DNA of 64,000 nucleotides, from assembly GCA_030737875.1 (NCBI GenBank), contig CM060915.1, positions 355,505,863 to 355,569,862 of the forward strand, written 5' to 3'. Below the pieces are notes generated by a model. It was not told the origin of the DNA. It saw only the letters and a list, made by a program, of their open reading frames with translations, and made no database searches. Below are positions 1-12,466 of this stretch, in pieces (the first letter of the stretch is position 1; each line of letters begins with the position of its first letter). The translations under genes and the position numbers were made by a program. The stretch is from Allium sativum (lineage: Eukaryota > Streptophyta > Magnoliopsida > Asparagales > Amaryllidaceae).

Positions 1-567
1 CATCTTTGATCCCTCTTTTTTCCTTAAGTTATGCTTTATCTATCTTTTAGGTATATCTCCTCGGTCCTTTTCCTAAATCTTTAGGTAGAAAGCAAATGGA
101 TGCAAACATGTATTTGAAAACATGTTATGGATGATGGCTGCAAGTGGTTGCTCGTGGATGCATATACACACACATTCTAGGTTTTAGACCGGCTCAGTCA
201 CTTCATATTGCATATGCATATATGTATTCTCGTTCATATGTGGTTGAAATTTTATATGTTATCATATGGTTGTAGCATTTGTATGAATTGTTGTGCACTC
301 ATGTAGAATCATGAGTAGGAAAAATTTGCATACATGATGGATTCATGACACTTACATGATTCACATTTAGGAGGTCAACTGAATCAGTGGACCGCCTGAT
401 TTCTACATTAGATAAGGAAATATACACACACAATGCATATGATCATAAAGCATTAGAAGTCTTTAACGACAATGGACACCTGTGTTTGTTGGTTGAGTAG
501 ATGGACGATTGGATGGTAGGATATACATTCTTCCTAAACTTGAAGATTTCGGGGACGAAATCCTTTT
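1..567 (+). mobile_element. Element A (Tekay-like): 3' end of the interior, after pol
   Basis: Non-coding tail of a Ty3/Gypsy chromovirus whose gag-pol lies left of the window. It aligns in order with the tail of element B (about 28050-28625): the runs around 'aaacatgttatg', 'gtggttgctcgtggatgcatatacacaca' (split across lines), a hairpin at 370-396, and the terminal 'gatttcggggacgaaat' before the polypurine tract. The same tail occurs in reverse in element D (54119-54660). No reading frame of note is present. The assignment rests on this three-way similarity and on the LTR that follows. Confidence 0.85.
370..396 (+). other. Conserved hairpin upstream of the polypurine tract (element A)
   Basis: The arms GGTCAACT and AGTGGACC enclose GAATC. 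One pair is mismatched compared with the perfect stem in element B (28420-28446). It is flanked by GGA and GCC, which extend the pairing. The related hairpin in element D is at 54288-54313. The role is unknown; an RNA signal in the genomic transcript is an inference. Confidence 0.6.
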
Positions 568-580
568 AAGTGGGGGAGAA
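568..580 (+). other. Polypurine tract of element A
   Basis: The purine run AAGTGGGGGAGAA ends directly at the TG that starts the LTR. It is the expected plus-strand primer for reverse transcription and fixes the left LTR border. Confidence 0.9.
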
Positions 581-860
581 TGTAACACCCCGTATATTCT
601 ATAACAGTGAAATTCATAAATTAAAGTATAATTAATTCTAATGAAAGAATTAAGGGAAATGGCTTACGCCATTGCTTTCGTCTCGGAATTCTGGTTAAGA
701 TAGAGTCCGAGTTTACGTGAAACGGACTCCGTATGAAGGAGTTACGACCTCCGGAAGTTTCAGAACAAATTTGAATTCAAAAAACAGCTCAGATCACGTT
801 TAAAATTTGAAATTCGAGTTCAAACTGGGCTGGGCGGGAAAACTCCCGCCCAGTGACCAG

Positions 861-931
861 GTCGACACTAGTGTAACACTCCCGCCCAGGTCGACTACGC
901 AGTCGACTTGGGTGTCGACCTGCAGGTCGAC
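861..931 (+). repeat. GTCGAC hexamer array in U3 of LTR A
   Basis: Five exact GTCGAC palindromes start at 861, 890, 902, 914 and 926. The last four are spaced exactly 12 bp apart. The array lies about 110 bp upstream of the TATA box, in the U3 promoter part of the LTR. Similar arrays occur at the same place in the LTRs of D and B. Confidence 0.9.
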
Positions 932-1042
932 TTGCCTGGTCGGCCTGACCAGGTGGGTTTGACCCTGGTTCGACTCTGGTGTGTTGTACGGTCTGATTTC
1001 CCTCCCTGTTTGCATCTGACGGCTCAAATTTACTTGAAAACT

Positions 1043-1052
1043 CTATAAATAC
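1043..1052 (+). promoter_or_regulatory. TATA box of LTR A
   Basis: CTATAAATAC lies about 460 bp into the LTR, downstream of the GTCGAC array. Transcription (start of R) would be expected near 1075. Homologous LTRs carry a TATA box at the matching place. Confidence 0.75.
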
Positions 1053-2058
1053 ACACTAATACTCAACTAATTCACATAAGAAAATAAGAGAGGAGTCGTC
1101 ATGCTGTCTGGGAGGAGTTGATCGTAGCCGCCAAGAATCAAACTAAGAAGCAAACTAAAGTCTAATCAAATCAATCAACAAATTGCTGCCCAAAGGAGAG
1201 CATCTCCAAATTCAGAAAACAGAAATCAGAAAACAAGAATTCGTCACACGTTGTAAGTATAGTGGTCTTTCAGAATTTGAATAAAATTATGATGCGATAC
1301 GATGTAATTGGGAATAGAATTGTATCATTGTAATGATGTAGATCTTGTGTATTGTAATGTTTCTATCGTGATTATTTTTGGTGAATTGATTTGTGGCATA
1401 AATGGATCGATGCAAGTTTATTATACGTTTGTATATGAAAGTTTTGTGGCAAAGTCTATGATTATATCCCTCTCATGTTTATGTTAATATTCCCTTTATG
1501 TTTATGTTGATATCCTGGACTATATACTTATGTAAACATGTTATAGATCTGAGATCTTTTATGCCTACATGACTCAAAACCTATGTATACATCTTAGATT
1601 CATCACAAGTATAATTGGATTAATATTAAGTATATTTGGGTTACACAAATTATGCTAGTATCATGTTAAAATGGACTGCTTGTTTTAAAGTTAGTTTACA
1701 CCTTTGGGTTATGATAAAAAGTGGACATTTTATGAACATGTAACATGCTAGTTTGGTGTTTGACATTATGCCTAGTTATATATGTTTAAACTCACATCTA
1801 GGCAAATCCAAAGTTATGCTATTTCACATGTCACCTACTTAGTCATATGCCTATTTGAATGCAAGTTCATATGATCAAATGTTTATGTTAGTTGAATCGC
1901 CAAATTGCAAGTTCATGCGCTACACACCTTTTATGTGACATAGAAATATTACATGTTCTTGATTTCCCCTTTTTTCACGTTTATCAAGTTGGGCTGAATT
2001 GTGTCGAGCCCAACATTAGTACGTTCAAACGGGGGTAATAGCGTTGGGTGTGAAACAT

Positions 2059-2082
2059 GATATATATATATATATATATATG
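2059..2082. repeat. AT dinucleotide microsatellite
   Basis: A run of about twelve AT/TA units inside LTR A. Confidence 0.95.
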
Positions 2083-3536
2083 TTGGCATGTTTGGCGCAT
2101 GCCAACAACTGTGATATTATAGCGGTATAAATTGTTATACCCAAAAATGAAGAACATGATATTTACATATTAAATTGAATGGTGAAATGTAAATTTAGAA
2201 AATACGACATGTTTAACCCGAGGTTGGATTGAGTTGTGACATAAATCTTCCCGGACCCGCCCGGCTATCCAGTAGTCACAACAATACCTATCCAATGTGG
2301 GTGGTTAAACATTGAGCCCAATAAAGACCCGAGGTTAGACTGAACTACGGTGTAAACCTGCCCGAAACCAACCGGCACATCCAGTAACCGTAGTGATATC
2401 TGTCTAATGTGAGTGGTCGGTGCTCTAAAAGGCTAAGGACAGGTGGTAGGGTTAAGTCAACTGAAAACACTTAACCAAAGACTCAACATGTTAACAAATA
2501 CTGATGGGTAGGGGTTAGGTATATACATACACTTAACCACTTAACATGTTTGACTAGAAAACCCTGGTAACGTAGGGACCCGTTTCAGCAGTAACCCAAT
2601 TTAGCTATCAACGGTACCCTGAAACTAGGCAGGGTGGGGCACGATTACTGGGCTGATTGTAAGCGATCAAATAACGGCAATGTTAGGTGCACAGTGTAGG
2701 TCTAACGGTGTGCGGTCGTGCACACACTCCAGAGCAACAAGCAGGGCACTGGGGGCACCAGTAGTATAACCTATGCCTTCTAGTAATTGTGTCGGGGCCG
2801 CCACCATGGGTCTTGATACACCCCATGGTGGGACCAACATAGGTATCTACACTTCTTGGGGTAGCCGTAAGACACACGTACGAGTAACAGTCGATCTTTA
2901 GAAAACAAAAAGGATCACTTCACCCTCAGCATGGGGTGCCGGTTAGAGTAATACTAGTAAATGCAGAGATATGGTGTGGGTTCGATAGTATATTCGATTC
3001 TAGACTACACTCCCTTAGTTATGATACTATCCTGTTTTCAGTTTATGTCTATCATATCGTTTTCTTATTCATATACTGAAAAGTCACTAGATTTACTCAG
3101 GCTTTATGTCTGACTCCGTTTTTCTTTTCGTCTCCTTTTCTTTCGTCCCCCCCCAGGTCCACAGGGAGGAAACAACTCAGCCTAGTCAGACTCTTTTGCA
3201 AGCTTGAAGACAGTAGATGTACGGTTTGGATCTCTTTGGCTTGGATCATGGCTTTGGATATCATTATGGGGATTTTGTTGCTTTACTTTATGTTTTATGC
3301 TTCCTTGTTAATCAAGACAGTTATGGAAATGTAATGTTTTTGGAAGTATTGTAAGACAATTATGGTGTGGTTTGTGTAACACGTATTTTGATGAAATAAA
3401 AGTTGCTGTTGTTTCCGCTGTTCAAAAATATGTGTACTTATATCTGTCTTGTATATCTGTGACTTATACTTATAAACCTCCACCAAAATTAGGGCATTCC
3501 CTTTGTGAGTGACCCTAACGGAGGTGGGGTGTTTCA

Positions 3537-4324
3537 AACATACATTGGGCATAACAGAATAATTTATTCACAAGTTGAAAAACACCAACAAATTATATGG
3601 AACACTGCGGCAAATTGGCTTACACATTAGTGCTCCATATGTTGTGGGTTCAAATGATTTACAAATATCGAATGTTTGAAAAATCTAAATTTTTATCAGA
3701 CTCAGCATTCATATTTTCTTTGCGTATGGTGCGTATGTCCTATCCAGTGCTCCATTACAAAATACTCTCGAATAAAAACCGTTCGATTTGCATTCATGAA
3801 AATAAAACGATGTGTTAAACCAGTAAAATAAATAAAAACAACCAAAAAAAGATAAAACCTTTTATCATTTTTCACATTATACACAACCAATTTACCTAAC
3901 ATACTTCAAAAACATTAAATTCAACATCTTCTAAATGAATGAAACCACAATTGAACCAAAAATTGAGCATTGAAAACTCAATTTGCAATACCATCAGTAG
4001 TCTTCACAAAGTTCTTTCTTTGAAAGTATAATCTTCCCTAAAACGATTATGCAAGTTATATGGAAAATGACATTGTAGGGGAGCAAATAGTTTTGTTTGA
4101 CAATTGAATTGCATTAAACCACAACTAAACCAAAAAGATAAAATAATTTATCATTTTATAAAACCATAACTTCAATTTTAAAAATCTATCATAAAACATA
4201 AAAAATATATTAACTTAATATAAATATTAACTTCATGTGTGAACAAAAAATTAACTTAATATAAATAAATACAAAAAATAAATACACTAAATTAAATAAA
4301 AACAACAAAAATAAAAGATAAAAT
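3537..4324. other. Unassigned AT-rich DNA between elements A and F
   Basis: AT-rich, with homopolymer runs and no convincing coding signal. The short open frames at 3597-3818 and 3702-3902 overlap each other on opposite strands and match nothing I recognise. This may be the sequence into which A and F inserted. Confidence 0.5.
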
Positions 4325-6224
4325 TGTAATCACCCAAAATTCCGGTCCAATTTGAGCTGACCAAAAACACAAGTCCAATCCCAAATTTAACTGAAAATCG
4401 GGAAATTAATAGAAAGAAAACAGAGGGTGAGGAAAGATAAGATAGAAACTTAGAATAGAAGAAGAAGAACAGCACAACATCAGAGTAACACGAATCTCAC
4501 AGCGGAACGAATAACATATAATACATAACATAACTTTGAAATACAACTTTGTACTTGAATATACATCATTTTCAAAGTACAGCACTTACAACACAGCGGA
4601 AATAAACTATAGCTATATGATCCTGAAGCCTCCTGCTCCAAGCTCTTCCAGTATATCTGTAAATCCTGACTACTTGACTGCCCGTACAAAATTGGGCACC
4701 CAAGATTTTAGGGAAAACAACAAAATAAACTTCGGGTCAGTCATGGGACTGGTATGAGTAAAACAATTTAAAACAGTTTGAACAAGTAAACGATATCTCA
4801 TAAGACCATGCCGTATAACGGAACAGGTATTTTGCTTATGAGAATCCAAATTATCTTTATATCAAAAACCTTTTGATATTATAAAAATGTCTATCAACCA
4901 TAGTATAATAATCATCTAGCAGAACGCTTTCATCTCACGTTCTACATATATAGTATACAATCAAAACCGCAAGCACGTATTGGGTAATGGATTTCCAACT
5001 ATGACAAAGTATGGAACCACCTTTCGCTAGTGTATCTCTAGAAAGGAATACACTGGGTTCAACAAGAACATCTTGCAACCCGGCCATACATGACCGACCA
5101 CTCATTTCGCTTGAGTGTATCGAATGTATATCACCAACGGTTGGGATCAGCAACCGTTTCCCGAATGGGACAGCATCAACAATAGATTTTTAGAAGTAAA
5201 TGAAACTCTAGATCAGGTGATTATACACCCTACTTCGGAGCGACCGACTTAGCCATGCTGCCTGCCCGATTTCTGTCATTTACCGGATGTGAGGCTCGAA
5301 GCTACGCTTTATCATCACACCAGATTCACTTCGAATGCCACATCGTCAAATCCATCAAATCACTGATTGACGTCCTCAACCATACATTATGTGTTAGCTA
5401 AAAGAAGTTTCCTTCTCCTCTTCCACTCTTGGTACGGTTGGAGAAATCAATATACGTGATCGTCTGGAAATACTCTGTCAGACATCCGTCCATACAAGTC
5501 ATCCAGGAACAGGATGAACCGAAGGCACTATTCAGTACATCCATCTTAGGCACTGTTATCTAAGACTGATACAATAGCCCTTGCACTTTACTCCGTCTTC
5601 AATTATCTTTGGCATATATGAATCGCATTGCTTATGCCAATACAGAGTGGTTCTTTGGATAATAATCCAACCGGTCTCTCCATATTAACAACGTCAAAAT
5701 GGTCAAAACTTCGATAGTCGGTGAGTTAACTATCGAAGAAAAACAGGTGTGCAAACAACGATATTATTTCCAGATGGAAATTATATCGAACAAACATCAT
5801 TTAACATTAATCTCTTTAGTTCATTTTACATCTCCTATTTCCCAATATCCAACATTTGCTATTTTCTATATTTAGAAAATAAAATTTATTAACACTGGAA
5901 AACATCTCCATTCCTTATTTTTTGTATTAGAAAACATTTCTGATTCTTGTTTGGGAAACATTTCCAAACTCCTACGTTTGGATTAAGCAGATGTTGGGAT
6001 AAAACATCGCTATGCCAACTCAAACCATTTCCTTTAATTACTAAATTCACTTAACCATCCTTTACTGTCGAACCTTAACCATTCCTTAGTTAAATACGAA
6101 GCCAATCAAGTTGGGGTAGAACTACCTCTCAGACCTTAACTGAACAACATTTCTAACCTTGAAATAGGAAAAGTTTGCTTTATATTTCTTTAACTAACTT
6201 CCTTATTTAACCATTCTTTCGAGT

Positions 6225-6790
6225 AACTATATTCGATTAACTCTTTTATTTTAACTCTATTCGATTAACTCCTTTGGATTAACTCTATTCACTTAACTCC
6301 TTTCGAATAAACTATATTCGATGACTCCTCTAACTCTATTCAAATAAACTATATTCGATTAACTCCTCTAATTCCATTCGAATAAACTATATTCGATTAA
6401 CTCCTCTAACTCCATTTAACTCTATTCGAATAACTAATATTCGATAACTCTATTTAACTCTTCTTCGAATAACTAATATTCGATAACTCCTTTTTCTTTA
6501 TTAAATTACTAATATTCGATTAATTCAATTGATTCTATTCGAATAAACTATATTCGATTAACTCCTTTATTTTAACTCTATTCGGTTAATTCTAACCGGT
6601 TAACTCTTATTCGAATAACAAATATTCGATTAACTCTATTCAGCTAACTCGACTCGACTAACCCCTTTTCGAATAACATATTCGATTTACTAACTTTCGA
6701 ATACCTTATTCGATTGACTCCCTTCAAATACCATATTCGATTTAACTCTATTCGAATAACTAAATTCGATTAACTCCTTTTCGAATAAAC
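6225..6790. repeat. TTCGAATA / TATTCGAT minisatellite in LTR F
   Basis: About 560 bp of degenerate tandem units built from 'attcgaataaactatattcg', 'attaactcctttaactcta' and shorter forms. Most units are themselves inverted repeats, TTCGAATA facing TATTCGA(T/A). The copy in the right LTR is at about 14345-14910. Confidence 0.85.
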
Positions 6791-6947
6791 TATTCATTTA
6801 TAAAGATTTACTTTTAGTAACGGTTCTTCACTTTACAAATGATTTCCTTTTTAGTAACGTTTTCCTTTTTATAACATCCTATTCGGTTATAAACAAATTT
6901 CCTTTTTATAACTCTATTTATTTTCTAAATATTTCCTTTTTAATTCT

Positions 6948-7082
6948 ATTTGTAAATGGTTTTACAAATACCTCCTTTTCGATTTCATTTGTAAAGGTTT
7001 ACAAACATTTCTCTTTCTGATTGATTTGTAAATGGTTTACAAACCTTTCTCGTTCTAATCTATTTGCAAATGGTTTGCAAAT
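6948..7082. repeat. Four palindromes at a 38-bp period in LTR F
   Basis: Four near-perfect palindromes of the type TTTGTAAATGGTTTACAAA start at 6948, 6987, 7024 and 7062 (steps 39, 37, 38). The fourth has changed both arms together to TTTGCAAATGGTTTGCAAA, a paired change. They are present at 15065-15199 in the other LTR. Confidence 0.9.
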
Positions 7083-8562
7083 AATTCCTTTAGGGTTTCA
7101 TTTCTAAGTATTTTCTATTTATAAATAATCCATTTATAAATAAATTTCTATTTATAAATAATTCCATTTATAAATAATTCCTTTTATAAAATCTCCTTTG
7201 ATTGTTATAAATATTATCTCTTTTATAAAATCCTTTGATTTTATAAATAATCTATTTTCAATATTCATTTTGAAAATTCCCTTTCCTTCATTCCGGTATG
7301 TTATGGTATTTAACACATCAAATCACGATGACCAATATCGTTCAAACACATATAATCGACAACAGATTATATATCACATCATATATTACAATATATGAAT
7401 CACAGTAAAATAAATGTTGAGGAATCCAGTTGGATTCCTCCAACCTGTCTCCCTGCATCCACAGATGTTACACAATAAAATCAACATCACTTTCAGTTCC
7501 ATATGATATATTCTGTTAAACAGAATCAATATAGAAATTCAACTAACTGACTAGCAGTTCAATCAAACAGTCAACATACAGTCAATCAGCCAATATCTAA
7601 CAGTTCTAAAAATACAACATGAAATTATAAACTGTTCATAGTTAGTGAGATTTACTCACTTTGGCAGTTCATCGTTAAAGAACGATAAACTGTTATTTGA
7701 TTTGAATCAAACAATTTATTCCGCCATAAATTCATACGAGCCCCAATCCACTCCCAGTCAGCTTCATTGTGAAGCTCTCGTCCATACGGTTCCAACGTGA
7801 CTGACGGTTCGTGATTCTAATTTCATATGACCGAGATATAACGATTACAAGTTATTAAATTATTTGGATTAAATAAACATGAATTATTATTTGCTTTGGG
7901 CCTTAACACCCTTACCTTGGCCCACTACACCCCTTAAACCCAAGACCGGTTAATCCATCTTCCTCCCTGATTAAATCCCGTAACCTGCTGTGCTCCCCAC
8001 CCAATTTCGATCCTTGCTACTCCAAATTCTCTCTCCATATTTCATAAATCAATACACCGTTTAAACCATTGAACTCCTCATCCAGCTCTCTTCACTATCG
8101 TGTAGACCATGCCACACTCGAACGAAATTCCCTATTTCCGTCGAACACCCATCTCCCTGCTACCGTTGTTCCACCGACTTCATTACACCGTCGGTCCATC
8201 ATATTTCAAAATCGCCAACACCACCAGAAATCATCGGCTGACCTAATCATTGCCAGCGCTACCATCTCCTTGTTCTCGGCACTCGATCTTGCTCTCGCCA
8301 CCGGAATAGATCGCGTCCCCCCTTAAGAAAACCGCTACTGGAAAGGAGGCCGACAGTTTTTATTTCAAACGAAGACTCCTAACTCGCGCTCCATGGAAAT
8401 GGCGATATCAATGCTCTCCAGTATTTCACGCTGTCTTTTGGATTTTCGTTGTGTTTTGTTTGACAGGAAAACATTTTTCCTTTTATTTTATGATGGTGTT
8501 TTCCATTTACTTTACTGTGTTTTGTTTCAGCAAGAAGAAAGCAAAAACTATTGTCCTTGCGT

Positions 8563-8573
8563 GTATTTATAAG
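8563..8573 (-). promoter_or_regulatory. TATA box of LTR F (left copy)
   Basis: Read on the - strand: CTTATAAATAC, about 1.1 kb inside the LTR start. It is conserved at 16662-16672 in the other LTR. It marks the probable U3/R border. Confidence 0.6.
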
Positions 8574-9688
8574 AGTGAAGGCTTAAGGGTTAAGAAATGG
8601 TAGGTGAAACTTAGTTAAGGCTTAGGAGTGACCACATACAGGGTAGGGTAGGTTTAAATGTGTGGTGCCCTGTTAGTTTTCGGTCCTTCACTTAATTCCA
8701 CTACCTCATAATACATCAGACGTCTCTAAATACATTACAATCTAACATATTGTTCCTTGTCTTTATTTTTGTTTACACATATTGTTTCTCATAAGTTAAC
8801 ACATTTGCAAGGAGGAGGATTTTCACATCTAATCGTAAGATGCATAAAACAAAGGACGTACATGCTTCTTGTATATGTTTACGTTACAAAATATGTGTGC
8901 TCCGTTACTTAAATTTTTGTTCATGTCGAGCAGCTACAGACAGAAGTAAGAGTACAGTCGTGCTCAATGAGGTGTCACAATCCCAGAAATATAATAATAC
9001 CGGTAGGTTAACTCATATTTTGAAACCTCAAAATGTTGATTACAGGGTGCGAAATATTTCAAATAAAAAGTCGCTTATTAAATTAATTAAAAATTACAGT
9101 AAAATTCTAAAAATTAAATTATCGTTATGTCCCAAAAGAACCTTGTCTAAATTCAAACCCGATCTCTAGTTATATCGAATAAACCGATACGGTCGATAAA
9201 CGATTCTACAACGACTATTTTAAAATTTGATTTGGACATATCTCAAAATCTACACGACGAAATCCGGATTTTTCTCTTCCACTAGAAAGATATACTCCAC
9301 CAGATCCACACGTTTCTTGTTTCATAGAAATCCGGCTTAAAACGAATCTTGTACATTCAGTTGAAGTTCGAATCACCAATTTACGAACTGCAGCGCCATT
9401 TCAAGCTCGATTTTAATTATATTATAATTCTATGTTCAAACTGTCGTTTATATAATATATTCGTTATTCAAATTCAATTCCAAGCTGAATTAAATATATT
9501 TTGAATTTGCCCAATTCACACCAGATCGCCATCTCAGCTAAATTCTGATTATTTCAGAATTTAATATATTATTTTAATTAAATATTCACCATTATTTATT
9601 TCCACGACCATTTAATTCACTATATCACTATTTATATAATTAAATAAATAAATTAATTATAATACCCCTGATGATGCGGGTCATTACA

Positions 9689-9701
9689 TTCTTCCCCACT
9701 T
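9689..9701 (-). other. Polypurine tract of element F
   Basis: On the - strand AAGTGGGGAAGAA abuts the TG of the LTR, preceded by TTCGAGGACGAAAT. Nearly the same signal ends the interiors of A and B. Confidence 0.9.
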
Positions 9702-12452
9702 AAAATAATTTCGTCCTCGAAATTGCTAAGGTAGAGAACGACCCTACTAACTGGTTAGAACTCATTTTTTTCACCTCTTTAACTCCAGTCTCAACTGAAC
9801 AAAATTAATTTCAATTTAAAATTTATTAAATTCTTATCAACGAAAATTTTCAAAAATCCTGAAAATTTTCTAACGTCTTAACTCTTCGAAAATTTCGCCA
9901 GCACCTCCTTTGTACTGGTCAATACGTCAAACTCCAACTCGCCTCTCTCGGCCATCTCCAACCCAAAAGAAAATCAAACAGCCAAGCGGCTTGCCAATTT
10001 GACTCATAAATCTTATATCCAATAGAAATATAAACTTGTACCTTTTGTCAGCATATCATTATATCCTTTCCACCTGTTATCAATTTCAGCGGATACAAGG
10101 GTCATCCCAATCAAATTCCGATCTGCTTTTATCCACAACGCAACCTTTCGCTTATATCCGAGCCAAATATCATTTCAACTCGAGTTTCTTCTTGATTCCC
10201 AACTCTTAACTTGATTATCACATTACACTTCAAATTTGAATCTCACAATCCAATTTGTCTTGATATCATTCTAATTCAACCTCAGTTATCACTTCACTGG
10301 CTTTACTTTAATTCAAATTTGCTTTCACAAATTTATGTTAAATTTGTTTTTAATTCAAACAGTCTTTCCCTAGGAGTTTTCAAACAGTTTACTCTTTTCA
10401 AAGATCAAATTTTCCTTTCAAACATGTCACTGAGCCCTTAATTAATATTCCATTAGTTAAATCACTTCTCTATTTCTTTATCAATATTTGTTGACCAAAT
10501 ATTTTCAATAACCATATTGGCCTTTTATGTTATTTGGAAAACATTTCCGAATATCGCCTTCTTTTATTTTCTAAACTTTAGAAAATATATGCTATTTATA
10601 ATTGGAAAATATTTCTATTACTTATCTCTTTTCCGATCTCGTTTATTTCTATACTTAGGAAATATTCTTTATTATATTTCAAAGCTTACACTTATTTGGG
10701 TTAAAACGGATGTTGTGTAAAACATCGTTACGACAACCCAAATACTATATTCAACTAACTCTTATCCAACATTGATCTTCGAGCTTGAAATCTTACTATT
10801 TATTTGTTAATAATGAAATCAATCAAGTTGGGGTATAACTACCTCTCAGACCTTGACTGAATAACATTTATAACGTCAAAACAGATAAGACTACTTACTC
10901 GAATAATCAATACCACACAACTACTTATTCACTTTTAAACACGTATACGCTTCCTCTTTTTATTCTTACTAGATTTTATTCTTAGTCTTCCTTTTTGATT
11001 TTACTATTCTATTTCTAAGTTCGTTTCCTTATCGACTTCTATATATATATGTATATCGATACGTTGATTTCTAATTATCAAATTATCTTAAAAATATTCT
11101 AACTCCTTAAATTCCCGAAAAAATTTGCCATAACCTCCTTTGTACTAGGAGCATCGGGATATTTCAAATAGCCTCCCATGGCCCTCAACAATCCAAAAGA
11201 AAAAGAAAAAGTCAAGTGGCTAGCCGATACGGCGCATAAAATCTCATATATGAATTAAATACATACCTTTTCTTTGAGCATTCTATTTATATACCTTCAT
11301 ACCTTATCCATATCTATCTCATGTATATTTATACCTGCCCAATCTATTTTAACTATACCTGATCGTTTTAACTCAATTCGTTAATTAATTTTTTAATTGA
11401 CTCTTTAGTCTATTTCACTTTTATATTTGAACATGACATGTTCAAATATATTTTAACTTGCTTATTAACTAATTTGAATCCAAATTTCAAATTTAAGTTC
11501 TATATTCGATTTCGAATATCCATTTACAAATCCAATTCACCTTTCAAAGTTCAAATTCAAAACTCGATTAACTAATTTCTCTTCGACTTAGTTAATTCTA
11601 TTCAATTTTTGTATCACTTCTATTATTCAAATCTATATATCAAATTCTATTATTCAAATTCTATATTATAAATCCCATTTTGAAATTCAACACAACTTGT
11701 CTTTCCCAAAACAAATTCAAAACAGTATCTCTGGTAGTAATTCGTCACTTACAACTCGAAAATGAATATTGATGATGTAGCTGTCATCATCGGAATCTAT
11801 TTTCCAGCGATCGAAGTGAGTTCAATACTATAAAACCATTTCTAAACATTTCCGCTTTGAAATTCAATTCAAAATATAATTCACACTGCTTGTAAAACAA
11901 TTTTAAAATCTCCCAAGATCTTAAATTTTCCTTACTCTTAATCCAAATCCATTTACAAACACTTATCCAATTTTCCAGAGTTTTAACTAAATTTCTAGCT
12001 TAAATTTTAAGATTTAACTCATCTGATTTTACGTATTTCACTTATATGAATTCTGATTGGTTATTTACGTAACCATTTAATTTATAATCTTACTCGATTA
12101 TAATAACAACCAATATATCCACTATATTATAAATTTGATATATATATATATATCTTCTCTATATCAAGATATACCTTGGGTAAACTTATTTTAATTTACC
12201 CTCTTTTCAAAACATATCGTGCCGACTCATCGTATTCGAGTGTTTATAAACTCCTACCGATACAGTGGATCAAACTGATCGACCAAAACTCATAAACGAC
12301 TCAACCAATAAATCTCCACAATATAAAACAAATTTTTATATCAATAACAAATACGTTCACTCGTATATATACACTCAACTAAATCTAGGGTATTACTAAC
12401 CCCATCTCTACTGAGTCACGCCACAGAGCCAAGGTAATTCACTTAACCTTAA
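9702..12452 (-). mobile_element. Gene-free interior of element F
   Basis: 2.75 kb with no retroviral domain in any frame. The AT-rich open frames at 10211-10441 and 10517-10720 have no family match. Two internal duplications are visible. About 10500-10880 is a diverged copy of LTR sequence at about 5810-6150, sharing the 'caatcaagttggggta' block and an inverted repeat around 'gatgtt...aacatcg'. About 9875-9990 resembles 11090-11240 around 'cctcctttgtact' and 'caaaagaaaa'. Confidence 0.75.
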
Positions 12453-12464
12453 GCTCTGATACCA
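12453..12464 (-). other. Primer-binding site of element F
   Basis: On the - strand TGGTATCAGAGC, the 12-base complement of the initiator tRNA-Met 3' end used by many plant LTR elements. It lies two bases inside the LTR border at 12467. The match is perfect. Confidence 0.95.
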
Positions 12465-12466
12465 AT

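Larger units (their letters stand above)
581..3536 (+). mobile_element. 3' LTR of element A (Tekay-like), 2956 bp
   Basis: Starts TGTAACACCCCG directly after the polypurine tract and ends GGTGGGGTGTTTCA, where the expected terminal TTACA has become TTTCA. The LTRs of element D start TGTAACAACCCG and end GGTGGGGTGTTACA when read on their own strand. Both share inner blocks such as the 'cccgcccggctatccagtagtcacaac' region near 2255 (D counterpart about 52500-52560), so A and D are diverged members of one family. A GTCGAC array lies at 861-931, a TATA box at 1043, and an AT dinucleotide run at 2059-2082. No target duplication can be checked because the left end is outside the window. Confidence 0.9.
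4325..9688 (-). mobile_element. 3' LTR of element F, 5364 bp
   Basis: Complete LTR, bounded by TGTAATCACCC at the low end and GGTCATTACA at the high end. On the - strand, U3 runs from 9688 to a TATA box near 8570, leaving about 4.2 kb of R and U5, unusually long. It contains a TTCGAATA-rich minisatellite (6225-6790), four spaced palindromes (6948-7082) and a run of TTTATAAATAA units near 7130-7190. The + strand frame 8069-8326 is partly kept in the other LTR but differs by an indel near its start, and it lies antisense to the transcript, so I do not call it a gene. Confidence 0.9.

Noticed and set aside
8069..8326. Conserved + strand open frame in LTR F (partner at 16186-16425) as a gene
   Set aside because: Both copies are similar only because they are LTRs. 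An indel changes the start, it lies antisense to the element's transcript, and it shows no domain.
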